A program made the translations under genes and the position numbers. Of a DNA stretch of 64,000 nucleotides, positions 22,963 to 33,595 are shown in pieces. The notes under the pieces were generated by a model, which searched no databases, was not told the DNA's origin, and was given only the letters and a program-made list of their open reading frames with translations. Source of the DNA: Climacteris rufus (taxonomy: Eukaryota; Chordata; Aves; Passeriformes; Climacteridae); assembly GCA_013398175.1 (NCBI GenBank), contig VZRZ01004368.1, forward strand, positions 479,594 to 543,593, in the 5' to 3' direction. Numbering within the stretch: the stretch's first letter is position 1; each line of letters starts with the position of its first letter.

Positions 22963-25900
22963 CACTCATGCATCACATTTTCTCAGAGCCCAAAAGCAGT
23001 GTGGAGACAGCTGACAGTAAGGGGATTGAAAGAGCTTTTCTGTGTGGGCTCCTGCTGCAGCCAGATTAGATGAGGGAATTAGAGACAGGGTGCGGTTCCC
23101 ACCTTGAATGCTTCTCCTGCAGTTCACAGACCTTCACTCTGCCTTATTAACACGCACTTCTCTCTCCTTCCAAACATGCAAACTGCACCCTCTCCCAGGT
23201 CCCTCCTTAGCTTAAGGGTGCTGGCATGTTCTCTGCTGACTTTCTGGAACCCAGCGATTTCCAATTATTTCCACATCCTCCTCCTGTTTCTCTTGAGGCG
23301 GTGGTGCCTTTGGGCTGCCTGCTCGACTTCCCACTTCACAGGTCTGCAAGGCAAGGGCAAAAACGCCAAAATTAAGAGAGCAGAGTAGTATTTGCACAAG
23401 ACAGAAGGGAAGAGGAACAAATATAAATTGCCTGGGGCCAAATCTGCTTCTTCTCTCGATCCTGCCCCTTTCTAAAAAGGCAGTCTTTATGTCTCCCCAG
23501 GTTCTTGTTAAGCTTCCCAGAGCATCCAGCTGTCTCAGTTCTTAGGAAGCAATGAGGAGTGTCTTCTTTGCCTTTGGGCACAAAAGGCTGCATCAAGGTG
23601 AGGTACAGGCAGCATGTTTTATTAGAGCATGTGGCACCACATTGCAGCACATCTGAGAAGTCTTGAACACACTATTGCAACATTGGAAATTCTTGCATTA
23701 GGTGACATCTTCGCAGAACAAAAGTTGATCCCAATCTGATAAGCAGATGTTGCAGAGCCTGCACCTAAGGCCTGTCCATCACTCAATCTATCAATTCCCT
23801 CACCAAGATACCAGCTTGGCCCATCACACAGACTTAACACACTCCTTTGGCTTTCCAATGCTTGCTTAACTGTTCTTCTACTGTGCTGTGTATCAGAGAC
23901 ATTCCTTTCTCCATACCTTCCAGACTAGCAAGCTGGCAGCTGTAAGAAGCGTCCTCCAAGCTCTTCCCTGGCCAAGGCCACAAAGGACCTCCACCCTCTT
24001 GCTTGCTGTGGTTATTACTACAAATAACCCCCTTCACCCTGTTCCCAGGCCAAGTATTGCAGGGAAGAAAGTGGAAGGAAGGAAAAGAAGATAGCAAATG
24101 GACTTAATGTTCACAAGAAGGGTGGGGGAAATACAGAGAAAAGCTGACCTGAGATGCAAGGCTCTTTTAGTTTCCTCCTTCTCCTGTGAGGATGATTTCT
24201 GTTGTTCCCACGATTCCCTGCTCCACTCCCCCACTCTAATCCAACTCCTGTCCCTAAAGTGAGGGAAAGAACTGTGCCTGCCTTTTGCAGAAATCGTGGC
24301 TTGATGCTTTTTTCTATGAAGTCCGTCAATCAAGGCAGCACTGACAAAGCTGTGCGCCTTGTGAAGGTCTAGGGTCAAGTTATCAATAGCACTGCAGGTC
24401 TTCATATTAGATGAACCTGTTAGATTGCCAGAGTAAGACAGAAAGGAAGCATTTATCTGGTCAATTACTCCTTTCATTTTCTACATTATTCCCATTTTAA
24501 AGTCTGTATCCATACAGTTGCAGACCCTAACAATAGCATGTTTGTGTGATTCCAGCTGACCAAACAACAGAAGTTATTTATAACTACAGATGACTGGACT
24601 CTGCTGTATTTTCATTTATGTAATTTTCCTTAGATCATCCATTGGAAAGGGCTCATACTTTCATGTTTCTCACACACAGAGGCCCTGTAGGTTAGCACAC
24701 AGGAGATGAACCTTGGCAACCCGCACTGCTGGACTGCCTGTAGAAGGATTCTCACTGCAGCTGCCTGAACCAAGAACCCACAGGGGCCGAGGGCGAGGTA
24801 TCTGTTCTCAGTGCCACACCAGACAGCAGGTGGCTGAAATGGCAGGACTGATGATTCTCAGATATAAAGCTTTGTAAAACCAGAACTTGTTTGTGGTTTT
24901 TTTCTTTTGTCAAGGCTCACTGGCATTTCAGAGGAACAATCTGTGCCTGAGGAATTCAAAATGAGTGAGTGGAATATTGAGAAGTAGCATTAAATAAACA
25001 GGATAAATGACCATAAGGTGAAACCTCTTACTCTTAGACGGGAAACAGCCACAACATGTCCATCCATGCTAACAGAGAATAATTTCCTATCCACATCAAT
25101 GCACTGGATTAAAAAACACTTTTTATATTTTTAGATGTTTGTCTCTGTACAAGCTTAAATGGGGACAGGCATGAATTTCCTTTGGCAGTTGGGACATCAA
25201 AGGCTGCCCATTTGAGGCCCTTCTACTTACAACCTTTTCACTTTATATCAAAGGCTTACAGTAGGAAAAGCACTTTGTAGTCCCTTCACCATCCAATACT
25301 CTCCAAGACAAATTAATTCAAACAAACATACTGTAACCTAAAAAATACAATTTGCAAAATCCCTTGTTTCTATCTAGTAAGTTGGGCCGTTAACCACAAG
25401 GCTTCTACAGGCTGACTGAAGTTCAGAAGAGGCAAGAGACACAAAGAGAAATGCTATGTCCGAAGTCTCCTTTTAGGGTTGCACATCAAGATTCAGAGCA
25501 GCCAGATGGAGACAGCAGGGTACTTTACAGTATACTGCTGTATGAAATAGGCCTCACAATTAATCATAGCAGACACATATCCAGACAGAGCATATCCACA
25601 AAATAAAGCCACAAGATCTTTTCCTTAAAATAAAGAATATTAAGGAACTTGGTGATTAAAAATACACAATAAAACTCATAGATGTCAGTAAACAGGACAG
25701 AAATTAAGTCATCAAGGTGTCATTCATCTATGTTAAAGCACCACCGGCCAAATACCAGAGAAAAATGTATCCAAAGAAAAAGGAGGGCTCTTCTTTGGGG
25801 CCCTTAAATATTAACCTGCACTGATGAGGCTGTGTTCGTGCAACTGAATAGTGGTGCTGTTCTCTAGTACAAAAACTTTTCCTACTTACAGGGAAAGGAT

Positions 25901-27730
25901 CACCTTATCTTTCCCATTTGATTTTCTTCTTTATCTATGGGAAATTTAGGCATTTGCTGAAGATTTCAGAAAAGGGAAGTTGGCTGGTATTGGGAATTCT
26001 GATATCACAGCCATGGAATGCCACACACTTATTAGCCAAGTGTTTCCATCCCTCTGTATACATGACTCCTTCCTCAAGCCAATAATTTTCATAACCTTTT
26101 GCCCTTTCCATGGCATCACTGCTATTTAGTAATATTTACTTTTTTTCCCATCTTGTAAAATGTTTGACGCCGTTGCCTTGCTGGTTCGTGACTGATCCCC
26201 ACATAGATCAACTCAAACTCAACGAGTAGTTCACAGAGTTTGTGTTCCCAAGTATGTTAGTCAATACCCCCTAATTTATCTAAGGAAAAAGACATCCAAA
26301 TGATTAAGGAGGAGGTACCACAGCTTTTTTAAGCTGCTGTCTGGTGCCATTAGTCTCAGACACCAGTCTTACAACTGAATTTACTGGAAGAGCTTTTATC
26401 TTTTGGAAACCAGTGCCTTCTGGACTAATACTGAGAATATGTACTTGGCACCATATCAAACATAGGGTTGTAATTAGCAGCCAGTATAGCACTTCTGTTC
26501 AGCAAATAACCAGTTTATTACTAAGGACCTATTTGTAATACTTTTACCTACTAAAACTAGACATTATTGTAGCTGCTATATGGTCTAGGCCAGATAAAGT
26601 TCAATTCTCTTCCTTGTGTTCACTTGCAAGAACCATGAACACTAATTAAAGTACCAATTTGTCAACAAGTTACAGACTTTCTCTGGAGAAAAGTGGGAAA
26701 TATCCAACTGCAGTATTTACATCAGAAAGAAGACTGAAGGTGTTTTTATCTTAATCCCCAAAGTAGAATGGATTGTGCATTGTTTTTTTTTAATATGTGT
26801 ATTAAAATGGATGAGTGTCCTGAAGAACTGAATCAATTAATCAACTTAGGTGGCTACACTTTCAGTAAGAGAAAACTCTTGCCTACTGACAACTGAGAAA
26901 TCTTCTTGCAGAAAATAGTGAAAATTTAAGAATAGAGTTTTATGTCTTCTCATCCTGGAAAGTCTGTACTGAAAGAAAAACTGATTTGAAAAACCAAATT
27001 TTTACTGAGTCCACAACGTGTGTAATAATATGTGCTTCACAATGTTTATTTTGCCAGCAAACTCCAGGAATATGGACCTTCTATATTGCATATCAAAACA
27101 GAAGTGTCACAAACCTGCCAAAGTTCCATGTGGTAACCCATGGGTACCTCAGAAGCTTCGTGCTTCGCATCCTGTCTCCTCAGCATGAGGTCATCTGCAA
27201 TCTCTGCCTCTGAGAAAGGCCCTTTCCTCTTACTGCCTCTGGCAAACTCATATAAGGGATCTGAAATACAAAAGCATAGTGTGTGAATAGAGTAAATCAG
27301 AGTAGAATTATTATCTCTCTAGTGTATTGGATTTTCAAAAGTGTGAAAACTTTCTTAGAAATCTTACAGACTGAAAACAGTATGTATAGAATGAAGTGTA
27401 ATACTGACCCTTAGTCCTTCTTTTAACCTTGAGCAGAAAAAGTAAAGAAACAGTCAGCTGTGGGGAGGAAGCTATACAGAGCAGGACCTGCGTTTTCCTC
27501 CAGGATGCTCACACTGGATGACATACTGCCCTACAGTATTGCTGCTACAGACATTCCTGAGAAGTTTGAAAGAACACAGCAAGTGTCTGGTAAAATATGC
27601 AGGGACCTCTGCAAGATTCAAGCCAAGCACTGAACATTGTCTTCCTGCAACATTGCTGCCATTTTTTTTAGTTTTCTTCATAAAAATTGTAGTCATTCTT
27701 TTCTGGATGGTCAAAGAATAGAATAAAAAA
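22963..27730. other. no gene seen; unique sequence
   Basis: About 4.8 kb. The longest frame is 148 codons at 24034-24477 (minus strand). Its translation is rich in S, with no domain, signal peptide or repeat that I recognise, and another frame (24111-24329, minus strand) overlaps it. I take both to be chance. I see no transposon, RNA gene or tandem repeat. Confidence 0.5.
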
Positions 27731-27818
27731 ATCACAGCACCATTTAGATTTGAAACAACCTTTAAGATCATTGAGTCCAACCGCTACCCTAGCACTGCCA
27801 AGTCCACCACTAAACCAA
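27731..27818 (-). mobile_element. CR1 LINE 3' end, short fragment
   Basis: The reverse complement of a CR1 3' end: ATCACAGCACCATTTAGATT, ACAACCTTTAAGATCATTGA, GTCCAACCGCTACCCTAGCA and CTGCCAAGTCCACCACTAAA are near the avian consensus. Similarity stops after about 90 bases, so this is a very short, 5'-truncated copy. It is close in subfamily to the copy at 249-468. Confidence 0.85.
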
Positions 27819-28569
27819 CAAAGACCCTTCAGGCTGCCCATCACATATGGGAAGCCTTGGGTAGGAAATCTGTCATACAGGTTTGTGTAGCACCTCTCCC
27901 CCAGCTCCAGATGTTGGCAGGGAAGCCATACAAGACAGAGTTACAAACCTCAGAAGTATGCTTGGTCTTGTCTATCCCTCATCCGCCACCAGTACTAACA
28001 CTGCAGATCTGTCCAATGTGGAAACATGAGTTCAAAAGCCTTTCCACTCTCTCTGCTGACTTCTATACAGCTGCTAAGCTTATGCATGATATGTTTATGT
28101 TAAGGGTTTGGTGTAAACGAGGCTTATTTTGCATAGCTGTCTGAAAATGTCCCATCCCCTCCTTTTCAAAAATGGGCAAGCACCCAAATATTTCTGTAAA
28201 GCTTTTAAAATCCTATAGTCTACAGAAGACATTAAATCTTCTAAAGAAAAATTGAACATTTGCAGAGAGAGCAGGCTTTTTTTCTGGGAGAATGTTATAT
28301 TGTTAAATATGCTGAGTTTAAAAGCTTTCAGATACTTGTAATCACAAAGCTACACTAAAAAGTAGAGAGAATAATTCTGCATGAATTCTGCACCTTCCAA
28401 ATAGTTATAGATTCCTTTAAAGATTTGCCTAACACAGGCAGCACAGTATAAATTCTTAGTAAAAATGAGGATTAGTAACAAGAGTGCACACAGTGATGGA
28501 TTTGTAATGTACCTCATATTTATTATGGTCTCAGACTCATCATGAGAAGAGAAAGAGCTTGTTTTTTGA
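27819..28569. other. no gene seen; unique sequence
   Basis: No recognised feature. A 96-codon frame at 27857-28144 (plus strand) resembles nothing I know. Confidence 0.5.
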
Positions 28570-28601
28570 TTTCTTGATGAACTAATTTCTTGATGAACTA
28601 A
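28570..28601. repeat. 16-bp perfect tandem duplication
   Basis: TTTCTTGATGAACTAA occurs twice in a row without any difference (28570-28585 and 28586-28601). The identity of the copies suggests a recent duplication, or an assembly slip. Confidence 0.9.
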
Positions 28602-29949
28602 TTCAGTGAATGGGGGCAAAGAAAGTAATTACTGGCTTAAATAATTTATGTGACAGCCATGCCATTCTTTTATCTTCTGTTAGGCAATGTGTTCATTTTT
28701 TTATGTCTAAAGCTTTAACACAGTGTGTCACAGTGCTAAACCCAGAATGTGTGGAAAGCCCAGGGTCTCTGTGACAGAGCCAGACTGCAAATTAATTAAT
28801 TCCTCTTTGCTGCTTGTAATCGGGACTGGTAGGCACAGCTTTTCCCTGGTTTGTTTCACCCTGAACCACATAAGTGTACTTAAGACATTTTCCAGTGGGC
28901 AATACAGTCTCACAGCAACCCTTGCACTGAACAGTACTGAGGGACTCCAGAGACAATGTGGGGACTGGTGTGAGCTGGGCTCAGCAAAATGCTCACGTGC
29001 CTTTCTCTGGGCCAGTGAAAAGTCTGGTGAAGAGGGCCATGTACACAGCTTGATGAGACCTTATAAAAGGATGCTAGATCACCTTAAGAAAATGCCACAG
29101 GGTAATCCAAGGCCACAGGTGGCTGGAATCTCAGTTGGAATCTACCCACTGATGTCATTAGGAATATTCACCTCCAGCATCAGTGAATCTGGCCTTCTTT
29201 AGCTCCAAGACCTGCAGACCCCTCTGCAGAAAAAATTAATACCCATTAGGATATTTCTGGACCATGGTTAATCTTACTCTGAAGTACAGATTGCATTCAG
29301 GAACTCTTGTTTCTCAGGTGTTGAAAATCACAGAAGTTGAAAATCAAGGACAAGAAGTAATCCAGTGTTATTACCTCTGTATTTATCTTTTGGCGAGAAA
29401 ATATGAAGCATGAGACATCAGTGAATCAAGCCCCGTTACCTCTCAGACAAGATTACATGGGAATTCAAATGTCCTGGTATAATTCACAGATTCCTGAGTT
29501 CACATGAACAGCAGCAAAAGAGGAAAATTGCTCCATATCCTGTAGAGAGGAAATGAAAGGTATCTGGAAGAGAAGAATGTGCTGTGTGGTGCAAAAATGC
29601 TGTTTTGATTCCTGATGCTAAACATCTGCCATATTTTTGTGTGGAATCACTTGACTTAGTGAGAGAATAGCATCCTTGGGATTGTGCAAAGTCTATTCCA
29701 GACTCGAGCTGTCTGAATTGGCAGCTGTAGGAACACCCACAGGAAGCATGGGACCCTGGAAGAAAAAGTGTAGGAGTACATCCTGTGGGGATAGATAAAA
29801 GTCAAAGCTGGGCTATGGGAACCTCTTCAGAACAAACATGTAAATACAGTTTCGCAAGTTAAAGTCCCAACTGTTTGTCTAGGGATTTTTTGGTTATTTG
29901 TTGCTTTTATGTGACTTTCACAGAACAGAAACAGAGAAAGGACCTCAGG
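28602..29949. other. no gene seen; contains a 160-codon open frame
   Basis: The frame at 28723-29202 (plus strand) is the longest in the window apart from those spanning the N gap. It starts at ATG and ends at TAG. The translation has a mixed composition with several cysteines and no domain, transmembrane segment or repeat that I recognise. I see no promoter, splice site pair or codon pattern that supports it, so I do not call a gene. Confidence 0.45.
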
Positions 29950-29965
29950 AAAAAAAAAAAAAAAA
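29950..29965 (+). repeat. A16 homopolymer
   Basis: A run of A followed by GAAGAAGAA. No retroposon body is recognisable upstream. Confidence 0.8.
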
Positions 29966-30752
29966 GAAGAAGAATGAGATGAAAACCTTAGATTTTTTTT
30001 ATTGTTTGGTGTGAGTTCATGTTCTTTGTGTGCAGCATCATAGTTTGCTTTTTTTGCCTTGTGATAGGAATTGCCATAATATACCTATTTCTGGTCCACC
30101 GAGTATAATAATGTGTCTGCACACACAGCAGATAAGAGCAGTGCTACAGCAGAGCTGCCTGTAATTTCTCCTTGTCACGGTTTCATGGACAAATGCCTCC
30201 TCTCACCCATGTGAAATCTTCCAGCCCATGAGGAAGAGTAACAGTGGGAAAGGATTGAATCAGTTTCTTAATTATTAAGTGCTCCCAGTCCCCAAAATCA
30301 AATAGCAATCAGTGTCATGGATACAGTCATCTTGCCGTGAATATCGACAGGTGACTGAGAGACTCCCTGCCATAAGAACATTCGCTCCCTTGTACTCTCA
30401 CATTGTGGTAATATGTTCATCTTTCTTCTTAAAAAAGTAAAGCTAGATGGATTTAGTTTTATCTTACCTAGATGACATTTTCATTTAATATTTGTACACA
30501 ATATTTTTCTCAGTCTTTCAGCCAACTTTCTGCTGTTTGTACAAATTATATCCTGCAAAATTGATGCCCACAGATTGATGGCACATTGTGTCAATTAATA
30601 TTTCCTTTTGTTTCTGAGCATCCCTAATTCTTATATCACTGAGAAGGTAGAAAAGGAGGTTTAAACTGGCTTTCTGTGTACTATCTATTATTATTCCTTG
30701 TGTGACACATGCTATGGATTCTCTTATTCTTTTTACTTTCCTACATACATAA
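29966..30752. other. no gene seen; unique sequence
   Basis: AT-rich sequence with no recognised feature. It leads into the old CR1 remnant that starts near 30753. Confidence 0.5.
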
Positions 30753-31034
30753 TCCTAGTCTGTTCAATTTCTTCCTACAAGGAACATGTTCTCTGTAGTT
30801 CTCTGCTATTTTTGCTACCTGCCTGGAGTTTGTTTCTAGTTCTGTGTCTGTCTTTTTTTTGGCATGGAGTTACTAAAACCAAATGAAATAATCAAAATGA
30901 GGACATTGCATCTTAGATGACACATGTAATACTTTCTATTTGATTGTCTACCCACTTCTAATGTGCAGTCTAATAAGTTATTTTTCTGTCATATGCCCAC
31001 AACAGACATTGACTGTGTTGTCCATGATGACTCC
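30753..31034 (-). mobile_element. ancient CR1-type LINE, RT C-terminal/3' remnant
   Basis: Word order on the plus strand follows the reverse complement of an old CR1-type element: CCTAGTCTGTTCAATTTCTT, GAACATGTTCTCTGTAG, TTTTTGCTACCTGCCTGGAG, TCTGTCTTTTTTTTGGCATG GAG, CAAAATGAGG, then ACACATGTAATACTTTC and ACAGACATTGACTGTG. In the consensus I remember, the equivalents include ATTTTTGTTGCTCGCCTCTG, CCAAATGAGGCC and CACATTGTTGACTC. The copy is too decayed for an ORF. The level of decay is similar to that at 59885-60135. Confidence 0.5.
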
Positions 31035-31140
31035 TTAAGCCTTCTTGTTTCCCAGGAGATTACTACTACATTCAGAAACCATTCATATGAAAAAAAAAAA
31101 ATTAAAGTGTATTTTCATGTCCTTCTGTTGTTAGTTTCTT

Positions 31141-31180
31141 AAAAAAAAAAAAAAAAAGAAAAAAAGAAAGAAACAAACAA
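31141..31180 (+). repeat. A17 run grading into GAAA/CAAA repeats
   Basis: A17, then G-separated A runs and AAAC units. Another A12 run lies at 31090-31101. Confidence 0.85.
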
Positions 31181-32256
31181 CCAACCACCAGCTCAGTAGA
31201 AGTTTAAAGAAGTAAACATTTTACAAGTTATCATGCAGTGTGGAGAATTGGTGACCATCTCTCAAAGTGCCTTTTGATTCTCCAAATGCTGATGGGAAAT
31301 ATTCTGGAGGCACAAATAGACTGCAGATGTTGGAGAATACATCTTAGAATTCTACTGAACATATTACCCTACTGGGAGGCTGTTTCGAGTCCCTGGGGAC
31401 ATTCCTCTGAGAGCCCAGCTGATTGTCTCATATTGAAACAGCATGTCCAAGATACAATCCAAGTAAAAGAAAATAGAACAGGGGTACTCTGACCAAATAT
31501 AAATCATGGGGCTAAAGGGCAGTTTATCTTCTGTCCTTCTACCATTTCTTTTCTCCCCCAATGAATATTCCCCCCAGGGAAACAGACCACTGGGTAAAGG
31601 ACTGCCAAACACGATGACTCAGACATTAGGCACTGTCCCCAAGTGCTTCACAGATGGTGTCTGGATGGGAAACTCAGAGCTTTCGGCACCATGAGCCTTG
31701 CTACTTTTTTTCTCTCCTTTTTTTTTTCTTTTAATTCACTGCAGCATTACTTCTGATCTCATGTCAAGCCCTTATAGCACTGTTGCCCCCCACAATGAAT
31801 CCTGATCCTGACCTTGTAACAACCAATGTCATTGGCACACAAAAAGATAGGAGAGAAATCCTAGCAGACTTTGGGGAGTGGGAAAAACAAAGCTAAAATA
31901 AACACATTACTTAAAAGATTATCTTGTGTCCAATTGAAAAAGAAAAAATAGCAAAGAGTCTGCTGCAAAATACGGGCATATTTTGAAGTACAGTGCATTA
32001 GCACAATTGCACAATTGTAGGTACTATGAAAGAAAATGTTCTCTGCACAGCTTTTATTGGTCTGTTTCTTTTTGTGGAATCCTGTTTGTTTCAGTAAAAT
32101 CCTGTTCCTTTCAGTTTGCTTTATGTTCCCCAAAGCTAGCACATCTTGGGATGCACATCTGGACTTGGGCAAGCCTGAAAGCAATGGCATATTTCTGTGC
32201 TTCTCCAGTACTGTATGCTCACACTACACACTGGAAAAGTCCTCTGTGGGGAAAAG
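31181..32256. other. no gene seen; unique sequence
   Basis: No frame above 110 codons and no repeat I recognise. The pyrimidine-rich stretch at about 31706-31735 is low-complexity. Confidence 0.5.
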
Positions 32257-32275
32257 AAAAAAAAAAAAAAAAAAA
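32257..32275 (+). repeat. A19 homopolymer
   Basis: A long A run after GGGGAAAAG. It makes false lysine-rich plus-strand frames at 31983-32472 and phenylalanine-rich minus-strand frames. Confidence 0.85.
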
Positions 32276-32405
32276 GCCACAACAGCCATTTTTCCTTCCA
32301 TGAAGACAGGCTCAAGAAATGCTCTGTAAAGCCTTGTAGTTTATGCACAATGAAACCAGCTATCACATCCCCAAACAAAACATATGATGGGAAATGTGAA
32401 ATACC

Positions 32406-32452
32406 CCTTCCTCTCTGTCTCCCCCTCTCTCACACACACTCTCACACACACA
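32406..32452. repeat. CT/CA-rich low-complexity tract
   Basis: CCTTCCTCTCTGTCTCCCCC followed by CTCTCTCACACACACTCTCA and CACACACA. A mixed pyrimidine and CA microsatellite. Confidence 0.8.
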
Positions 32453-32516
32453 AACCCAGCTGCAAAGAATAAAAAAGGAGGAACTGCACAGTGAGAAGAA
32501 CCAGGTCCAGCAAGTA

Positions 32517-32557
32517 TTTTTCTTCTTCCTCTACTTCCTCTCCTTCCTCTCCTTTTG
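32517..32557. repeat. CTT/CCT pyrimidine tract
   Basis: About 40 bases made almost entirely of C and T, with repeated CTTCCT and CTCCTT units. Confidence 0.8.
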
Positions 32558-32686
32558 TTTTTAAGGTTTACCACCAGTATAATCCATAAGAAGCAAAAGA
32601 AGGATTGTTCACTCCAACTGGAGAGGATAAATAACTAGGTATTTTTGTGGGCTTCATTATGTTCCAAAGGTTATGTAGCAATTCAT

Positions 32687-32764
32687 TGGACTTCTCCAGT
32701 TTACACAAATTCAGCTGAGTAGTAGTTCCCTTTAAATCAATGGAGTTACTTTAGCATGTATAAA
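32687..32764. repeat. copy of palindromic sauropsid repeat
   Basis: GGACTTCTCCAGTTTACACA, AATTCAGCTGAG, then AAATCAATGGAGTTACTTTA and GCATGTATAAA. This matches the family words CCAGTTTACACCAATTCAGC TGAGG, ATTGAAGTCAATGGAGTTAC and ACCAGCATAAA. It is one of the longest copies here. Confidence 0.6.
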
Positions 32765-33507
32765 AAAGAAATGAAAGGCAGACATTCTTGTTCCAGATTC
32801 AAATTAAAAGGACCCAGACTTGAAAGCAGCACCTCTTAGGTCAGTTGATTTATCAGTTTTTTAAGAAGGAACATCTGATAAAAGTTGATAGCACTATGCA
32901 GAGCTAATGTCCCTGAGCCAGGGGTTTTACAAGCAGCAGGAGCAGGGTCACAAACATTGACCACCATGGGATCCCTTGTCTGGAGACAGTCACTTCAGGA
33001 GCATTACACCTGGAAGATACATTTCTTAATAGGAAGTTGGTGACCTGCTAAGGAACCAACAGCATAAATCAGCATAAATCTAGCCAGGTTTCCAAAATGT
33101 GCCTAGCAGGCAGTTTTCAAGCCCTGCCTGGTTTTGGAAGCAACTTTGTCAAAATTGGACCCTCTCCACAAAATGCTTTGATGTTGATGAATCGGTAAAT
33201 TCCAAAGGAAACTTGTTTAGTCAGAATTTTTCTGACCAGCTCTACTTCCTCCTTCTGCCAAGCCTATTCACTAACCCTCAGACTTTCTGTGTGGCTTCAG
33301 GTGAAGGTTTTCTGCCATGGCCATCACAGTGGCAGAGCTCAGACACAGCTGAACACAGGCACTTGCCCACTGGGGTCCTCCCCTTCCATGTCCCTGTGGC
33401 AGAGAAGGCCCATGCAGCAGCACAGCTCCCAGCCTCCCTCTCCATCCATGGCACAGCTCCAACCAGACCCATGCAGCTCAGGAGGCTTTGCTGTGGGGAC
33501 TAAAGTA
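32765..33507. other. no gene seen; GC-richer patch
   Basis: The part at about 33280-33480 is GC-richer, with open frames on both strands (33099-33503 and 33289-33573 plus; 33271-33462 and 33278-33472 minus). Their overlap in opposite directions fits GC-richness rather than coding. CAGCATAAATCAGCATAAAT at 33060-33079 is a perfect 10-bp tandem duplication. I recognise no protein. Confidence 0.45.
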
Positions 33508-33595
33508 CCATCATCCCCATTCTACCCCATCATTATCCCAGAGAAAGTGAAGCACAGAGAACTAGCAAGTTAGGGAGTATCACAGCAGCATTAAA
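33508..33595 (-). mobile_element. MIR/CORE-SINE-like fragment
   Basis: CATCATCCCCATTCTACCCC, then GAGAAAGTGAAGCACAGAGA, ACTAGCAAGTTAGGGAGTAT and CACAGCAG resemble the reverse complement of MIR: ATTATCCCCATTTTACAGAT, GAGGAAACTGAGGCACAGAG, AGGTTAAGTGACTTGCCC and GGTCACACAGC. It is old and diverged. MIR-type elements predate the split of mammals and sauropsids, so a bird copy is plausible. Confidence 0.5.

Noticed and set aside
24034..24477. 148-codon open frame, minus strand
   Set aside because: Serine-rich translation without a recognisable family. Another minus-strand frame in a different phase overlaps it.
28723..29202. 160-codon open frame, plus strand
   Set aside because: No recognisable domain, signal or codon pattern. 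The length is possible by chance in 64 kb, and I see no splice or promoter context.
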